Shown here: piece after piece, positions 19,021-28,245 of the stretch
Layout: each line of letters begins with the position of its first letter
Position numbering within the stretch: the stretch's first letter is position 1
Assembly (NCBI RefSeq): GCF_003590145.2
Contig: NZ_CP060436.1
Coordinates: forward strand, 530,001 to 594,000
DNA length: 64,000 nucleotides
Direction: 5' to 3'
DNA from: Pseudooceanicola algae
GTDB taxonomy: Bacteria; Pseudomonadota; Alphaproteobacteria; Rhodobacterales; Rhodobacteraceae
The notes under the pieces: generated by a model
Told to the model about the DNA's origin: nothing
The model's input: only the letters and a program-made list of their open reading frames with translations
Databases searched by the model: none
Program-made: the position numbers and the translations under genes

Positions 19021-19800
19021 ATGGATCTGGGGATCAGCGGAAAGCGCGCCTTGGTAACGGCGTCGTCGAAAGGTCTGGGGCGTGGGTCGGCCATGGCGCT
19101 GGCGGAAGCGGGCGTCGACCTGATTCTGAATGCGCGCGGCGCAGAGGCGCTTGAAGCCACGGCCGAGGAAATTCGTTCGCGTTTCAATGTCTCGGTCATC
19201 GCGATTGCGGCCGATATCGTCGATCCCGACGGTCGTGCAAAGGTGCTGGAGGCCGCGGGCCAGGTGGATATCCTTGTGACCAATGCCGGCGGTCCGCCCC
19301 CGGGCAAATGGCAGGATTGGGACCGCGAAGATTTCATCGCAGCGCTCGATGCCAACATGCTGACGCCGATCGCCCTGATGAAAGCCCAACTGCCCGGCAT
19401 GATGACCGCAGGCTGGGGCAGGGTGGTCAACATCACTTCGCAATCGGTGAAGGCCCCCATCGGCGCGCTTGGCCTGTCGAATTCGGCCCGCACCGGTCTG
19501 ACCGGCTACGTCGCCGGGACCTCGCGTCAGGTCGCGCCACATGGTGTCTGCATCAACAACCTGTTGCCGGGCATCCATGACACGGACCGCGCTGCCAGCC
19601 TGGATACGGGCGTATCGACCCAGAAGGGGATCTCCTTCGACGAGGCGCGTGCCGCGCGCAAGCAGTCGATTCCGACCGGCACTTACGGCACCGCCGAAGC
19701 CTTTGGTCAGGCTTGCGCTTTCCTGTGCTCGCAACATGCGGCCTTCATGGTCGGTCAGAACGTGATGCTGGACGGTGGGCTGAACGCCCAGACGATCTGA
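19021..19800 (+). CDS. SDR-fold protein with altered catalytic residues
   Basis: A 259-aa Rossmann-fold protein resembling 3-oxoacyl-ACP reductases. It has TASSKGLG (residues 13-20) in place of TGxxxGxG and an intact NAG (88-90). The catalytic Ser is present (S140), but the YxxxK pair reads S153-N-S-A-R157, so both the catalytic tyrosine and the lysine are replaced. An SDR subgroup resembling beta-ketoacyl-ACP reductase is known to deviate in this way, and its activity is unclear. The start at MDLGISGKRA is chosen for its AGAGGAGAA site; an in-frame ATG at 18994 lacks one. Confidence 0.85.
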   Translation: MDLGISGKRALVTASSKGLGRGSAMALAEAGVDLILNARGAEALEATAEEIRSRFNVSVIAIAADIVDPDGRAKVLEAAGQVDILVTNAGGPPPGKWQDWDREDFIAALDANMLTPIALMKAQLPGMMTAGWGRVVNITSQSVKAPIGALGLSNSARTGLTGYVAGTSRQVAPHGVCINNLLPGIHDTDRAASLDTGVSTQKGISFDEARAARKQSIPTGTYGTAEAFGQACAFLCSQHAAFMVGQNVMLDGGLNAQTI

Positions 19801-19872
19801 GCCATCCGCGAACGCCACACCATGCCATGTCGAAGGCCGCGGTTCTGCGGCCTTCGTGCAAGAGGAGGTCCC

Positions 19873-20955
19873 GTGACCCAATCCGTCCCCCGCCTGGAAA
19901 TCCGCAACCTGACCCATAGCTACGGCGGGCAGGTGGTCGTGCAGGATGTGTCTCTCTCGGTCAATCCGGGCGAAGTCTGCTGCCTGCTGGGGCCATCGGG
20001 TTGCGGCAAATCGACCACGCTGCGGATGATCGCCGGGGTCGAGGATCCGGATGCGGGCGAGATTCGCGTCGATGGTGCGCTGATCTGCGGTCAAGGACGC
20101 TCTGTCCCGCCCGAGGCCCGGCGCATCGGGTTGATGTTTCAGGACTTCGCGCTGTTCCCGCATCTGACTGTGGCCGAGAACATTGCCTTCGGCCTGACGG
20201 GTCCGAAAGCCGCGCAACGCGACAGGGTCCGAGAGCTTTTGGCCAGGGTCAGTCTGCTACCCCATATCGACGTCTACCCCCACCGCCTGTCAGGGGGCGA
20301 ACAGCAGCGTGTCGCCCTCGCGCGTGCGCTCGCGCCGCGCCCGGCGATCATGCTGCTGGACGAACCCTTCTCGGGTCTCGACAACCGGCTGCGCGACGGG
20401 ATCCGGGATGAAACCCTGGCGATCCTGCAACAGGAAGGCACGGCCGTCCTGCTGGTCACCCATGAGCCGGAAGAAGCCATGCGCATGGCTGACGAAATCG
20501 CCCTGATGCGGGCGGGCCGCATCATTCAGCAAGGCGCCCCCTACAATATCTACAATGCGCCAAAGGACCGGGCGGCCGTCTCCTTCTTCAGCGATATCAA
20601 CGTTATACGTGGACGTGTCCGGGGCGCGCTCTGCGATACGCCCTTCGGCCAGTTCCTCGCGCCCGGCCAGCCAGATGGCGCGCTGGTCGAAATCGTGATC
20701 CGACCGCAACACCTGCGCATCGACTTCGACCGCAGCGGCACGGGCCCGCTTGCAACGCCGGAACACGGCACCCCGGCCCGCGGCGTTGTAGAGCGCGCGC
20801 GGTTCATGGGGAATGAAAGCCTCGTGGAATTTCGCATGGATCACGATGGTTCTATTCTGAAGGCAACGGTCCCGAATGTCTTCCTTCCGCGCCCAGGAAA
20901 GCCGCTCTGGCTGACGATCCGCCGCGACCGCTGTTTCGTCTTCCCGGCCAGTTGA
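19873..20955 (+). CDS. ABC transporter ATP-binding protein (Fe3+/polyamine-importer type)
   Basis: A 360-aa ATPase with Walker A GPSGCGKST (residues 40-48), Q-loop FQDFALFPHLT, signature LSGGEQQ, Walker B IMLLDEPFSGLD and the switch His in VTHEPEEA. The C-terminal about 110 residues form a TOBE-like regulatory domain (IVIRPQHLRI). This layout fits FbpC/PotA-type importers. No permease or binding protein is adjacent, so its partner must be encoded elsewhere. The GTG start follows AGAGGAGGTC. The gene ends 18 bases before a palindromic 3' element. Confidence 0.87.
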   Translation: MTQSVPRLEIRNLTHSYGGQVVVQDVSLSVNPGEVCCLLGPSGCGKSTTLRMIAGVEDPDAGEIRVDGALICGQGRSVPPEARRIGLMFQDFALFPHLTVAENIAFGLTGPKAAQRDRVRELLARVSLLPHIDVYPHRLSGGEQQRVALARALAPRPAIMLLDEPFSGLDNRLRDGIRDETLAILQQEGTAVLLVTHEPEEAMRMADEIALMRAGRIIQQGAPYNIYNAPKDRAAVSFFSDINVIRGRVRGALCDTPFGQFLAPGQPDGALVEIVIRPQHLRIDFDRSGTGPLATPEHGTPARGVVERARFMGNESLVEFRMDHDGSILKATVPNVFLPRPGKPLWLTIRRDRCFVFPAS

Positions 20956-20973
20956 GCCTGCAGAACCCCTTAT

Positions 20974-21105
20974 GTTTCCCTGTAGACAAATATCCCCCGC
21001 GGAGCGTTGAGCCGCTTCAGCGGCTCAAATCTGCCCCGTTCAACGCCGTTTAAAGCGCCGCTGACGCGACGCTGCCTCCGGCGGGGATATTTGGAACAGG
21101 GAAAC
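20974..21105 (+). repeat. palindromic 3'-end element A (inverted pair of arms)
   Basis: The left arm at 20974-20997 reads GTTTCCCTGT, AGAC, AAATATCCCC. The right arm at 21083-21105 is its reverse complement with a 3-base variable core. The inverted similarity continues inward (CGCGGAGCG against CGCCGGAGGCAGCG). Inside, 21007-21028 is a perfect 10-bp stem (TTGAGCCGCT/AGCGGCTCAA) with a 2-base loop. It lies 18 bases after the ABC ATPase stop and 144 bases before tatA. It probably ends or processes the ATPase message. The same arm recurs at five other gene ends here. Confidence 0.75.
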
Positions 21106-21248
21106 CGAGGCGCCGCGCCTGAGAGGGCGGCGGTGGGGCGCAAATATACATCCTCCGGCGCATTGGTCCTTTCATCCCCTGTTGGAAGCCATTAGATACC
21201 CTTGGACAGAACCGGGCCAACCGCAGGCCTGGCAAGGGGAGACCTGAA

Positions 21249-21464
21249 ATGCTGAACAATATTGGCCTGCCGGGCCTTCTTTTGATCGCCGTCGTCGTGC
21301 TGGTCCTGTTTGGACGGGGCAAGATCTCGTCGCTGATGGGCGAAGTGGGCAAGGGGATCACCGCCTTCAAGAAGGGCGTGAGCGACAGCACTGAAGAACT
21401 CGAAGAAGAAAAGGCCGCTACCGCGCGTGATGTGACGCCGGAAGAGACCAAAGACAAGGTCTGA
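21249..21464 (+). CDS. tatA: Sec-independent protein translocase TatA
   Basis: Pore-forming component of the twin-arginine export system. The 71-aa protein has one N-terminal membrane helix (about residues 5-21), the FG hinge (FGRGK at 21-25), an amphipathic helix and a charged tail ending in a Glu/Lys-rich stretch. The ribosome site GGGGAGACC precedes the ATG. tatB begins 6 bases after the stop. Confidence 0.95.
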   Translation: MLNNIGLPGLLLIAVVVLVLFGRGKISSLMGEVGKGITAFKKGVSDSTEELEEEKAATARDVTPEETKDKV

Positions 21465-21470
21465 TCCCCC

Positions 21471-22031
21471 ATGTTCGGAATGGGTTGGACGGAGATCCTG
21501 GTGATCGGTGTGGTGGCCCTGGTGGTCGTCGGGCCGAAGGAACTGCCGGGATTGTTCCGAAATGTCGGCCAGTTCGTCGGTCGCGCACGCGGCATGGCCA
21601 AGGAATTTACCCGGGCCATGGAAGAGGCGGCCGATCAATCTGGCATGCGTGAGGCCAGCAATACGCTGAAGGGGCTTTCCAACCCCAAGGCCTTCGGTCT
21701 CGACAAGGTGCGGGAAGCGACGGATCTGACCAAATGGAAGCCCGAGAGCAGTACCGGCAAGCTGGCCGCTGAGCGCGCTGAAGCCTCGAAAAAGATCCAG
21801 GCCGCCGCCGCCAAGGCCGCGACCAACCGGATCGAAGGTGAAAAAGCCGCCGCCAGTGCCGCGACGACCGAATTGCACACACCCAAGATTTCCGGCCCCG
21901 CGCCTGCGGTCGCGCCTCAGGTTCAGCCGACCCCGCGCAGCGTCAACCGCCCGACGAAGAAACGCGAGATCCAGAAGGGGGCTGCCCCGCGCAGCGCCCG
22001 GACCCGCAACGCGCCGATCAGGAAAGACTGA
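21471..22031 (+). CDS. tatB: Sec-independent protein translocase TatB
   Basis: Component of the Tat receptor complex with TatC. The 186-aa product has the TatB N-terminus [20 protein letters not shown] with the membrane Glu (E8), followed by GPKELPG and an amphipathic helix. The long tail is rich in Ala, Lys, Pro and Arg and ends in a strongly basic segment. It sits between tatA and tatC with 6- and 2-base gaps, a clear operon. Confidence 0.94.
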   Translation: MFGMGWTEILVIGVVALVVVGPKELPGLFRNVGQFVGRARGMAKEFTRAMEEAADQSGMREASNTLKGLSNPKAFGLDKVREATDLTKWKPESSTGKLAAERAEASKKIQAAAAKAATNRIEGEKAAASAATTELHTPKISGPAPAVAPQVQPTPRSVNRPTKKREIQKGAAPRSARTRNAPIRKD

Positions 22032-22033
22032 GC

Positions 22034-22927
22034 ATGAGCAGCGAGACGGATGAGCTGGAAGACAGCTCCGCCCCCCTGATCGAACACCTTGCGGAATTGC
22101 GCACACGGCTTATCCACAGTGCCATTGCCTTCATCGTCGGCATGATCATCTGTTTCGCCGTATGGAACCCGATCTTCAACTTCCTGACCGAGCCGCTTTG
22201 CCGTGCACGTGGGGCGATGGGGGACGATTGCGGGTTGATCCTGATCAAGCTGCAAGAAGGTTTCTTCGTCGCGATTTCGATTTCGTTGCTGGGTGGGTTG
22301 TTCCTCAGTTTTCCATATATCTCTTACCAGATGTGGCGTTTCGTGGCGCCGGGGCTCTACAAGAACGAAAAGGGCGCCTTCCTGCCCTTTATGATCGCCT
22401 CGCCGTTCATGTTCATTCTCGGCGCGGCCTTTGCCTTTTACATTGTCACGCCGATGGCCTTCGACTTCTTCCTGGGGTTCCAGCAAGCAGGGTCCCTCAC
22501 GGGCGAGGCCGGTGTCGATGAAAGGGTCGCCTCGATTGCCTTCCAGGGCTCGGCGCAGGAATACCTGAACCTGACGATCAAGTTCATCGTGGCCTTCGGG
22601 CTATGCTTCCAGCTTCCGGTGCTGCTGACCCTCATGGGCAAGGCTGGCCTGGTCAGCGCCGAGGGCCTCGGCCAGATGCGCAAATACGCCGTGGTGGCCA
22701 TCCTGATCCTCGCCGCCGTGGTCACGCCGCCGGATGTGATCACCCAGATCATCCTCTTCGTGGTGGTATATGGCCTCTACGAGATTTCCATCTGGCTGGT
22801 GCGCCGCGTCGAACGTAAACGCGAAGCCGAATTGCGCGCCGAAGGCTATTACGACGACGACGAAGAGGCCGAGGAAACCGCCGTCGCTACTGCGGCCGAA
22901 CCGACGGTGAAGCCCAGGGATGACTGA
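22034..22927 (+). CDS. tatC: Sec-independent protein translocase TatC
   Basis: Polytopic receptor for twin-arginine signal peptides, 297 aa with six hydrophobic helices. Conserved cytoplasmic features are [13 protein letters not shown] at the N-terminus and the [18 protein letters not shown] loop. FCLQLPVLL-like ([15 protein letters not shown]) and TPPDVITQI segments match the fifth and sixth helices. The tail is acidic ([10 protein letters not shown]). The end overlaps the next gene by 8 bases. Confidence 0.96.
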   Translation: MSSETDELEDSSAPLIEHLAELRTRLIHSAIAFIVGMIICFAVWNPIFNFLTEPLCRARGAMGDDCGLILIKLQEGFFVAISISLLGGLFLSFPYISYQMWRFVAPGLYKNEKGAFLPFMIASPFMFILGAAFAFYIVTPMAFDFFLGFQQAGSLTGEAGVDERVASIAFQGSAQEYLNLTIKFIVAFGLCFQLPVLLTLMGKAGLVSAEGLGQMRKYAVVAILILAAVVTPPDVITQIILFVVVYGLYEISIWLVRRVERKREAELRAEGYYDDDEEAEETAVATAAEPTVKPRDD

Positions 22928-23771
22928 TCCCTCGGATCTTGATCTGGCGCGTATTGCCGGGGCCCTCGAACGCATGGCCCCGGCACCGCTGGACGCGCCG
23001 GATTTCGAAACTTCTGATGCCTTCGTCTGGCAGACCGGCCCTGAACGTCTGACCCCTGTCGCCCGCGTCTCGCGCGTCGATCTGGGGTTGTTGCTTGGCG
23101 TAGACCGGGCGCGGGACATCCTGCTGGCCAATACCCTGCAATTCGCCCAAGGGCACGGCGCCAACAACGCGCTGCTCTGGGGCGCGCGCGGCATGGGGAA
23201 ATCATCTCTGGTCAAGGCAATCCACGCGGGTATCCTGGCTGAGGGCCATCCGCTCAAGATCGTCGAACTGCAACGCGAGGACCTGCCGACGGTCTCCCGG
23301 TTGATGCAGCTTCTGGCCGCCTCATCCCATCGCTTCCTGTTGTTCTGCGACGACCTCAGCTTTTCCAGCGACGATCAGCACTACAAATCCCTGAAGGCAG
23401 TGCTGGACGGTGGCATTTCCGGCCGCCCGGACAACGTGCTGTTCTACGCCACCTCCAACCGCCGTCACCTGATGCCCCGCGACATGATCGAAAACGAACG
23501 CGGATCGGCCATCAACCCCTCCGAAGCGGTCGAGGAAAAGGTATCGCTCTCGGATCGTTTCGGCCTCTGGCTCGGTTTCCATCCCTGCACCCAGGACGAT
23601 TACCTGGCGATGATCGATGGCTATTGTGCGCATTATGGCCTCAGCATCCCATCGGATGTCCTGCGGGCCGAGGCTATTGAATGGCAAGCCACCCGTGGCG
23701 CGCGTTCGGGCCGCGTCGCCTGGCAGTTCTTCACCGACCTCGCCGGCCGTCACGGCCTTCCAGTCAGCTGA
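22920..23771 (+). CDS. DUF815 family AAA-type ATPase
   Basis: A 283-aa ATPase of the DUF815 family. Walker A is GARGMGKSS (residues 88-96), Walker B is [11 protein letters not shown], and further AAA-like elements are [15 protein letters not shown] and [11 protein letters not shown]. The biochemical role of the family is not established. It overlaps tatC by 8 bases and is co-transcribed with the tat genes, an arrangement seen in related genomes. The gene ends 38 bases before element B. Confidence 0.88.
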   Translation: MTDPSDLDLARIAGALERMAPAPLDAPDFETSDAFVWQTGPERLTPVARVSRVDLGLLLGVDRARDILLANTLQFAQGHGANNALLWGARGMGKSSLVKAIHAGILAEGHPLKIVELQREDLPTVSRLMQLLAASSHRFLLFCDDLSFSSDDQHYKSLKAVLDGGISGRPDNVLFYATSNRRHLMPRDMIENERGSAINPSEAVEEKVSLSDRFGLWLGFHPCTQDDYLAMIDGYCAHYGLSIPSDVLRAEAIEWQATRGARSGRVAWQFFTDLAGRHGLPVS

Positions 23772-23809
23772 AAACCGGACCGGCCGCCCGAAAGCGCCGC
23801 CCCGACCCC

Positions 23810-23872
23810 GTTTCCCTGTTCGAAATATCCCGGGTGAATTGAGGCCACAGGCCTCAAGAGGGCAGCGCCCTC
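23810..23872 (+). repeat. 3'-end element B (arm plus two hairpins)
   Basis: The arm GTTTCCCTGTT, CG, AAATATCCC (23810-23831) is followed by hairpin 1 (TTGAGGCC/GGCCTCAA, 23839-23857, loop ACA) and hairpin 2 (GAGGGC/GCCCTC, 23858-23872, loop AGC). It is in sense orientation after DUF815, between convergent DUF815 and nlpD. It is 59/63 identical to element D at 31711-31773. One stem pair is A-T here and G-C there, so pairing is preserved. No T-run follows. Confidence 0.78.
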
Positions 23873-23890
23873 CTGCTCCCTCCCGGGACC

Positions 23891-25195
23891 TCAGTTCAGA
23901 TAGCTCTCTGGATCCACCGAATCGAGGCCTTGGCGAACTTCGAAGTGTACGAAGTTCTCGCCATCACCGGGGATCTTCGCCAGCGCCTGCCCACGGCTGA
24001 CGCTGTCGCCCTTCTTCACGGTGATCTCGGTCACGTTGGAATAAAGCGTCAGCAGGTTGGCCGAATGCTTCACCACCACGACGCTCTGATTGTCGCTGTC
24101 CTGGATGATTGCCGCCACGGTCCCGGAATCTGCGGCCTTGACCGTGGTGCCGGGGGCCGCCGAGATGTCGATGCCGTCGTTGCGCCCCTTGGCATAGGTG
24201 CGGATGATGCTGCCCTGCACGGGATAGGCCAGTGCCCCGCCGGCGCTTTGCTGCTGCCCGGCGCCCAGATCCGGCGCGGTGGACGGGACGGCAGCGGCGT
24301 CGGCCAGGGGCGGCGGCGAATCTGCGGGCAGGGGAGCCGACGCGGAGGGCGGCAGCGGAGTCGGGCTGCCCGATCCCGGCGCGGTGGTCACGGCAGCCGC
24401 CTCCACAGTCGAGCCGTCCGAGGCGACCAGCGGGATGATCAGGAACTGACCTTCGCGAATGGTGAAATTGCTGTCGAGCCCGTTCCATTCCGCAAGCGAG
24501 CGGACCGATACCCCGTAAAGCCGCGCGATGGTATAGACGGTTTCGCCGCGCAGGACCTGATGCCGGATCGGCTCGGCGCCGACCTGGCGGGCGGGCTGTC
24601 CGGTGCTGGTAGCGGGCAGGGTGGCCACGGCGATTTCCCGGTCCGCCGCACGTTCGATGGCGGTCCCGGCCATGGTGGTCAGATCGACATCCTCGGGCGA
24701 CAGGATCGGGCCGGTGCCGGCCGCACCTGTGGCGGGCGATGGTTCGGCGACCCGCACCGGCAGGGCCAGTACAGCGCCGGCGCTCAGCGGGTCGGTGGGG
24801 CTGAGGCCGTTGTAGCGGGCCAGTTCACCGGCGCTCAGGCCAAGGCGGCTGGCGACATCGGCGACCGTGTCGCCCTGTCGCGCCACGGCGATCTGGTAAT
24901 TCGGATAGGAAATCACACCGCGATTGTCAGGTTGTGGCCGGGTCGCGCTGACACCGCGCGCCGCTTCGGCGGTGGAAAATCCGCCAAGCCCGCCGCGCAG
25001 ATCGCTGTCGACCGGGCCGCAGGCCGTCACCAGCCCCAGCATCCCGAGGGCCAGCCCCGTCGTGACGTATCTGCCCAGGTGCAGCGGCCTGTCGGCCGGG
25101 AACAGGGCAACTGCTTTGCGCCCTGCGCTCAGGGGGCGCGGGCCAGGGCCTGTCATCATCACAGGCAGGGGCTTGGGGCGGAAATTTCCGGTCAT
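23891..25195 (-). CDS. nlpD: NlpD-type LysM/M23 lipoprotein (murein hydrolase activator)
   Basis: Outer-membrane lipoprotein with two LysM domains (QIAVARQGDTVADVAS and IRHQVLRGETVYTIAR) and a C-terminal LytM/M23 domain, 434 aa. The lipobox VTAC lies about 58 residues from the chosen start. The M23 metal ligands are degenerate: HxGxD reads NDGID and HxH reads VHF. As in NlpD/EnvC, the domain should activate amidases rather than cut murein. The linker between LysM and M23 is Pro/Ala/Ser-rich. The start MTGNFRPKPL follows GAGGACC; a shorter start is possible. It is the third gene of surE-pcm-nlpD. Confidence 0.88.
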   Translation of the reverse strand: MTGNFRPKPLPVMMTGPGPRPLSAGRKAVALFPADRPLHLGRYVTTGLALGMLGLVTACGPVDSDLRGGLGGFSTAEAARGVSATRPQPDNRGVISYPNYQIAVARQGDTVADVASRLGLSAGELARYNGLSPTDPLSAGAVLALPVRVAEPSPATGAAGTGPILSPEDVDLTTMAGTAIERAADREIAVATLPATSTGQPARQVGAEPIRHQVLRGETVYTIARLYGVSVRSLAEWNGLDSNFTIREGQFLIIPLVASDGSTVEAAAVTTAPGSGSPTPLPPSASAPLPADSPPPLADAAAVPSTAPDLGAGQQQSAGGALAYPVQGSIIRTYAKGRNDGIDISAAPGTTVKAADSGTVAAIIQDSDNQSVVVVKHSANLLTLYSNVTEITVKKGDSVSRGQALAKIPGDGENFVHFEVRQGLDSVDPESYLN

Positions 25196-25279
25196 CTGTT
25201 CGGTCCTCGTCCCGGCCACCGCGATCCGCGACGGCATCTGGACCCGGTCTTGGCTGCCGGGTCTTGGTCTGGTTGGGCC

Positions 25280-25939
25280 TCAGCTATCCTTGCCCATGCC
25301 TTCCAGCAAGGGCACGAAACGCACGGGGCGCAATTCTTCGTATTCCAGCCGACTATCCGCATGCTTCAGCACGCGGATCAGGCTTTGCACCGTATCGGAC
25401 TGGCCGACCGGCAGAACCATGATACCGCCGGGCTTCAGTTGCGCCAAGAGCGGGCCGGGCGGGTCTTCGGCCGCCGCGGTCACGAGAATGCGATCGAAGG
25501 GGGCCTGGTCGGGCAGCCCGAGGGTGCCATCGGCGGCAAAGGTGGTCACATTCACCAACCCCAGCCCGTCGAGCACCGTCTTGGCCTCGCGCGCAAGGCG
25601 GGTATGGCGGTCCACGGTATAGACCCGCCGGGCGAGGTGGCTCAGCACCGCCGCCTGGTAGCCCGATCCCGTACCGATCTCCATCACCTTGTCCCGCGGC
25701 TGGACCTCCAGCGCCTGGGTCATCAGGCCGACCACGGAGGGCTGCGAAATCGTCTGTCCACAGGCGATTGGCAGGGGCATGTCCTCATAGGCGCGCTCGG
25801 CGAAGATGCCGCGCACGAAATGGCCGCGATCGACCTTTTCCATTGCCTCCAGCACGCGCTTTTCCGTCACCCCGCGCGACCGCAGGGCGAAGAGGAACTG
25901 CATCTTGCGTTCCGCGATGGTTGGGGCCTCTTCGGTCAT
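25280..25939 (-). CDS. pcm: protein-L-isoaspartate O-methyltransferase
   Basis: Repairs isoaspartyl residues in aged proteins using S-adenosylmethionine. The 219-aa protein shows the family block [20 protein letters not shown] (substrate side) and the SAM loop [14 protein letters not shown]. The start [10 protein letters not shown] at 25939 gives the usual length. It sits between surE and nlpD, the conserved stationary-phase maintenance order also seen in enterobacteria. Confidence 0.95.
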   Translation of the reverse strand: MTEEAPTIAERKMQFLFALRSRGVTEKRVLEAMEKVDRGHFVRGIFAERAYEDMPLPIACGQTISQPSVVGLMTQALEVQPRDKVMEIGTGSGYQAAVLSHLARRVYTVDRHTRLAREAKTVLDGLGLVNVTTFAADGTLGLPDQAPFDRILVTAAAEDPPGPLLAQLKPGGIMVLPVGQSDTVQSLIRVLKHADSRLEYEELRPVRFVPLLEGMGKDS

Positions 25940-26090
25940 GGGCTGGGGGTCATGCCTTGTTGTTGCTGTCGCCGGATCGTCCGGCAGTCCTGCCCGGATC
26001 GCCGGACGGCTGGACCGGATCATCGCCCGGCACCTGCATCAAGGATGGGCGAATCCGCGCCTATGGAAAAGGACGGATTGCACCCTTGGG

Positions 26091-26873
26091 TCATTCAATC
26101 GCCCGTAGTGGCTCAAGTAGGTCACTTGCGGTCAGATCTGCCCGCATCGGGGTGATCGAGACATAGCCCTCGAGGTTGACCGCCACGTCGGTGCCCGGTG
26201 CCGTGGCCGCGCGTTGGTCGCCGCCCTTGGCCCATAGGAACCGCCGCCCCGAGGGGCTTTCCTGCGGCAGCACCGAAAAACTGGTGCCCTGGCGAAAGCC
26301 CTGGGGCACGACGCGGCGGCCCTTGACCCCGGACAGGGGGCAGGGCGGGAAGTTGATGTTGTAGAAGGTCGCATAGGGGTGGCTTTGATCCAGCTCGGTG
26401 GCCAGGATCGCGCGGATCACCTCGGCGCCATGGGCGGCAGCGGTTTCGAAAGGATCGTCAAGCCCGGCATTGCCGGGGCCCCAGAACTGCGACAGGGCCA
26501 TGGCCTTCAGCCCCTGCAGCGCGCCTTCCATGGCGCCGCCGAGGGTGCCGGAATAGACCGCGTTTTCACCCGAATTGTTGCCCCTGTTGACGCCGGACAG
26601 CACCAGGTCGACCTGCTTGCCCTTCAGCACGTCATGGATGCCTGCAAGAACGCAATCGGCGGGCGACCCTTCGGCGGCAAAGCGGCGGGGCGCCATTTCC
26701 GAGATCATCGTGGGATGGGTGTAGGAGATGCAATGCGCGACGCCGGATTGTTCGAAGGCGGGGGCGACGACCCAGACTTCTCCGTCCGGTCCCGCAATCT
26801 CGGCTGCAATCTTTTCCAGGGTCTTCAGACCCGGTGCGTTGATGCCGTCGTCATTGGTGATGAGAATGCGCAT
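26091..26873 (-). CDS. surE: 5'-nucleotidase SurE
   Basis: Metal-dependent phosphatase acting on nucleoside 5'- and 3'-monophosphates, 260 aa. The N-terminus [15 protein letters not shown] carries the metal ligands D8 and D9, and [20 protein letters not shown] holds the conserved Asn/Ser ligands. An AAGGAG ribosome site is placed ideally before the ATG at 26873. pcm begins 151 bases downstream. The upstream side holds the tandem 71-bp repeat. Confidence 0.96.
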   Translation of the reverse strand: MRILITNDDGINAPGLKTLEKIAAEIAGPDGEVWVVAPAFEQSGVAHCISYTHPTMISEMAPRRFAAEGSPADCVLAGIHDVLKGKQVDLVLSGVNRGNNSGENAVYSGTLGGAMEGALQGLKAMALSQFWGPGNAGLDDPFETAAAHGAEVIRAILATELDQSHPYATFYNINFPPCPLSGVKGRRVVPQGFRQGTSFSVLPQESPSGRRFLWAKGGDQRAATAPGTDVAVNLEGYVSITPMRADLTASDLLEPLRAIE

Positions 26874-26952
26874 GAAGGCTCCTTTTTCCGGCGTGTGCCC
26901 TGCATAGGTGAAGGGGGTTTGAGGGTCCAGACCCGGACCGGGCTTGCCCGGC

Positions 26953-26973
26953 AAAAGGTCCGGTGGACCTTTT
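26953..26973 (-). terminator. second terminator hairpin (repeat copy 1)
   Basis: Identical 9-bp hairpin to that at 27037-27057, 84 bases further along the minus-strand transcript and 80 bases before the surE start. Together they form a tandem terminator isolating surE-pcm-nlpD from upstream transcription. Confidence 0.68.
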
Positions 26974-27036
26974 GGGGTCTGGACGGGCGGAGCCCCGGGA
27001 GGTGTGGTCGGGCGGGAAAGGAAATGCTTGCCCGGC

Positions 27037-27057
27037 AAAAGGTCCGGTGGACCTTTT
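27037..27057 (-). terminator. terminator hairpin of the AEC gene (repeat copy 2)
   Basis: A perfect 9-bp stem, AAAAGGTCC paired with GGACCTTTT around a 3-base loop, 41 bases after the stop of the minus-strand AEC transporter. The four terminal Ts on either strand make it a symmetric intrinsic terminator. Confidence 0.7.
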
Positions 27058-27097
27058 GGGGTCTGGACGGGCGGAGCCCCGGAAGGTTTGGTCGGGA

Positions 27098-28033
27098 CTA
27101 GCTGGCGAAACCGGCCAGCAGGGCGAGCAGGGTCATCACCAGTGGCAGTGCGATCAGGGCCAGGACGGTCTGGGCCGCGGTCAGACCTGCCATCAGCGGG
27201 GCGTCGCCACCCAATTGCCGGGCGAGGATATAGGCGGACGAAGCGGTCGGCAGAGCCTGGAACAGCAGCGCCGTGGTCAGGGCCAGCCCTTCGAGGCCAA
27301 TGAGCCGGGCCACGATCAAAGTGATCAGCGGCAGAGCCAGGAACTTGATTGCCGAGGAGGCGGCAACGGGGCCGATCCATTGCCGTGCCTTGTCGAAATC
27401 AAGTGCGGCCCCGACGCAGAGCAGGCCAAGAGGCAGCGAGGCCGCGCCAAGTGTATGCAGGGCGGGTTCGATCCCGGCCGGAACGGAAAGCCCGAACAGT
27501 TGAAAGCAGATCCCGGCCAGCGACGCCATGAGCAAGGGGTTGCGCAGGAGTTGCAGGAGCACACTGCGCAGGGTGAGGCGGGCGGTGGCGAAGCGGGCAA
27601 AGACCAGCACGCTGAGGATATTGACCGTTGGTACCAGCGCCGCATTGCAGAGCGCGGCAAGGGCGAGGCCGATGGGGCCGAACAACCCGGTGGCAAGTGT
27701 GACGCCGACGTAGTTGTTGAAACGGATGCTGGCCTGGAAGACCGAGGTGAAGGCCGGGCCGTCGACGCGGAAGGCGGGCCTGAGCATGACCACCGCGAGG
27801 GCCGTGAGGCTGGTCGAGATCACCAGCGTTGCCGCCAGACGGGCGACGGGAATAGCACCGAGGTCCGCCGTGGCGAGCCCGTTGAAGAACAGGCAGGGCA
27901 GCAGGATGTAATAGCCGAGGCGTTCGGCCTGGGGCCAGAAGGCTTCGGCCAGAAAGCGGCGGCGGCGCAGGACCTGACCCAGCCCGATGATGAGCACGAT
28001 AGGAAGCAGCGCAAGCAGGATGGCGGCTGTCAT
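27098..28033 (-). CDS. AEC family (auxin efflux carrier) transporter
   Basis: A 311-aa membrane protein with about ten hydrophobic helices in two five-helix halves, typical of the AEC/PIN-like bacterial transporters. The repeated pattern is a central Asn/Pro-containing unwound helix ([16 protein letters not shown] in the first half, [17 protein letters not shown] in the second). The substrate is unknown; bacterial members often move small organic anions. It lies after a long gap downstream of the SDR gene and is followed by the tandem terminator repeat. Confidence 0.83.
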   Translation of the reverse strand: MTAAILLALLPIVLIIGLGQVLRRRRFLAEAFWPQAERLGYYILLPCLFFNGLATADLGAIPVARLAATLVISTSLTALAVVMLRPAFRVDGPAFTSVFQASIRFNNYVGVTLATGLFGPIGLALAALCNAALVPTVNILSVLVFARFATARLTLRSVLLQLLRNPLLMASLAGICFQLFGLSVPAGIEPALHTLGAASLPLGLLCVGAALDFDKARQWIGPVAASSAIKFLALPLITLIVARLIGLEGLALTTALLFQALPTASSAYILARQLGGDAPLMAGLTAAQTVLALIALPLVMTLLALLAGFAS

Positions 28034-28172
28034 GGGCGGTCACCGGGCTGTGGTTGGCGGTCCCGACGGGCGGGGCGTCTGGCCGGGCAGGGAGTGAGGT
28101 CTTCGGCCTTGATAACAGGCCTGCCAGCGGGAGGAAGGGCTGGTCGCGGAGGCTTTGGTGGTCAGGGGCGCG

Positions 28173-28229
28173 GGGGCTCTGCCCCGTCTCCGTACCGGAG
28201 ACTCCCCGGGATATTTGGAACAGGGAAAC
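28173..28229 (-). repeat. 3'-end element C (arm plus two hairpins)
   Basis: Read on the minus strand, the arm GTTTCCCTGTT, CC, AAATATCCC (28229-28208) begins 16 bases after the stop of the SDR gene. It is followed by hairpin 1 (GTCTCCG/CGGAGAC, forward 28186-28202) and hairpin 2 (GGGGC/GCCCC, 28173-28185). The arm is nearly identical to elements B and D, but the hairpin 1 sequence is unrelated while its position and form are kept. Confidence 0.72.
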
Positions 28230-28245
28230 GGACGGGGTCGAGGAC

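Larger units (their letters stand above)
26942..27096. repeat. tandem 71-bp direct repeat (two copies, period 84)
   Basis: Copies at 26942-27012 and 27026-27096 differ at only 2 of 71 positions and are separated by 13 bases. Each starts GCTTGCCCGGC and ends GGTCGGG, and each holds a perfect hairpin with A-rich and T-rich flanks. They fill the gap between the AEC transporter stop and surE. Near-identity suggests recent duplication. Confidence 0.92.

Noticed and set aside
26942-27096. CRISPR array
   Set aside because: Only two copies of 71 bp with a 13-bp spacer and no cas genes. It is a tandem terminator repeat.
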